This document shows positions 13,451-13,454 of a stretch of DNA of 13,454 nt, piece after piece. Source of the stretch: an uncultured Oscillospiraceae bacterium (GTDB lineage Bacteria > Bacillota > Clostridia > Oscillospirales > Ruminococcaceae). The stretch covers positions 1-13,454 of the forward strand of contig URGV01000048.1 in assembly GCA_900547455.1 (NCBI GenBank), written 5' to 3'. Position 1 is the first letter of the stretch; every line of letters starts with the position of its first letter. A model generated the notes under the pieces. That model had not been told where the DNA came from. It saw only the letters and a program-made list of their open reading frames with translations, and made no database searches. Both the position numbers and the translations under genes were made by a program.

Positions 13451-13454
13451 TGAT

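Overview
The window is GC-rich bacterial DNA with strong AGGAGG-type ribosome binding sites, lipobox lipoproteins, an intact D-alanylation (dlt) operon and hairpin-rich intergenic repeats. This points to a Gram-positive Firmicute, most likely a gut clostridium of the Oscillospiraceae/Ruminococcaceae type. The taxonomic call is inference from gene content and style, not from a marker gene. No rRNA, tRNA, CRISPR array, transposase or phage gene is visible.

Layout. Positions 1-116 are a hairpin-rich repeat. From 117 to 11749 every gene lies on the minus strand, so the order of transcription is right to left. The main operon runs from about 11749 to 4473: an SxxK serine hydrolase lipoprotein, a transglutaminase-like lipoprotein, a small lipoprotein, then dltA, dltB, dltC, dltD and a short, easily missed dltX. 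Its genes overlap by ATGA or are separated by 12-50 bases. It has a likely promoter near 11793-11821 and a terminator at 4336-4375. Next comes a single peptide-type ABC transporter binding lipoprotein (4116-2131) with its own likely promoter and terminator, and no permease or ATPase beside it. Last on this strand is a second SxxK serine hydrolase of 625 residues (1994-117), which lacks a signal peptide. On the right, after a 686-base intergenic region, one plus-strand gene (12436-13227) encodes a class I SAM-dependent methyltransferase with a good sigma-A-type promoter.

How the genes fit together. DltA activates D-alanine and loads it on DltC; DltB, DltX and DltD carry it across the membrane and onto teichoic-acid-type polymers, lowering the negative charge of the wall. 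Here the machinery is co-transcribed with three predicted surface lipoproteins. The first is a beta-lactamase-fold serine hydrolase, the same fold as the staphylococcal teichoic acid D-alanyl esterase FmtA. One operon may therefore encode both addition and removal or remodelling of D-alanyl esters. This is the main hypothesis from the window. The second notable point is dltX at the 3' end of the operon, overlapping dltD with a TTG start, instead of the first position usual in Bacilli.

Three copies of a composite intergenic repeat (1-116, 11937-12099, 13280-13353) share 13-15 base identical blocks and bracket the minus-strand block and the methyltransferase gene.
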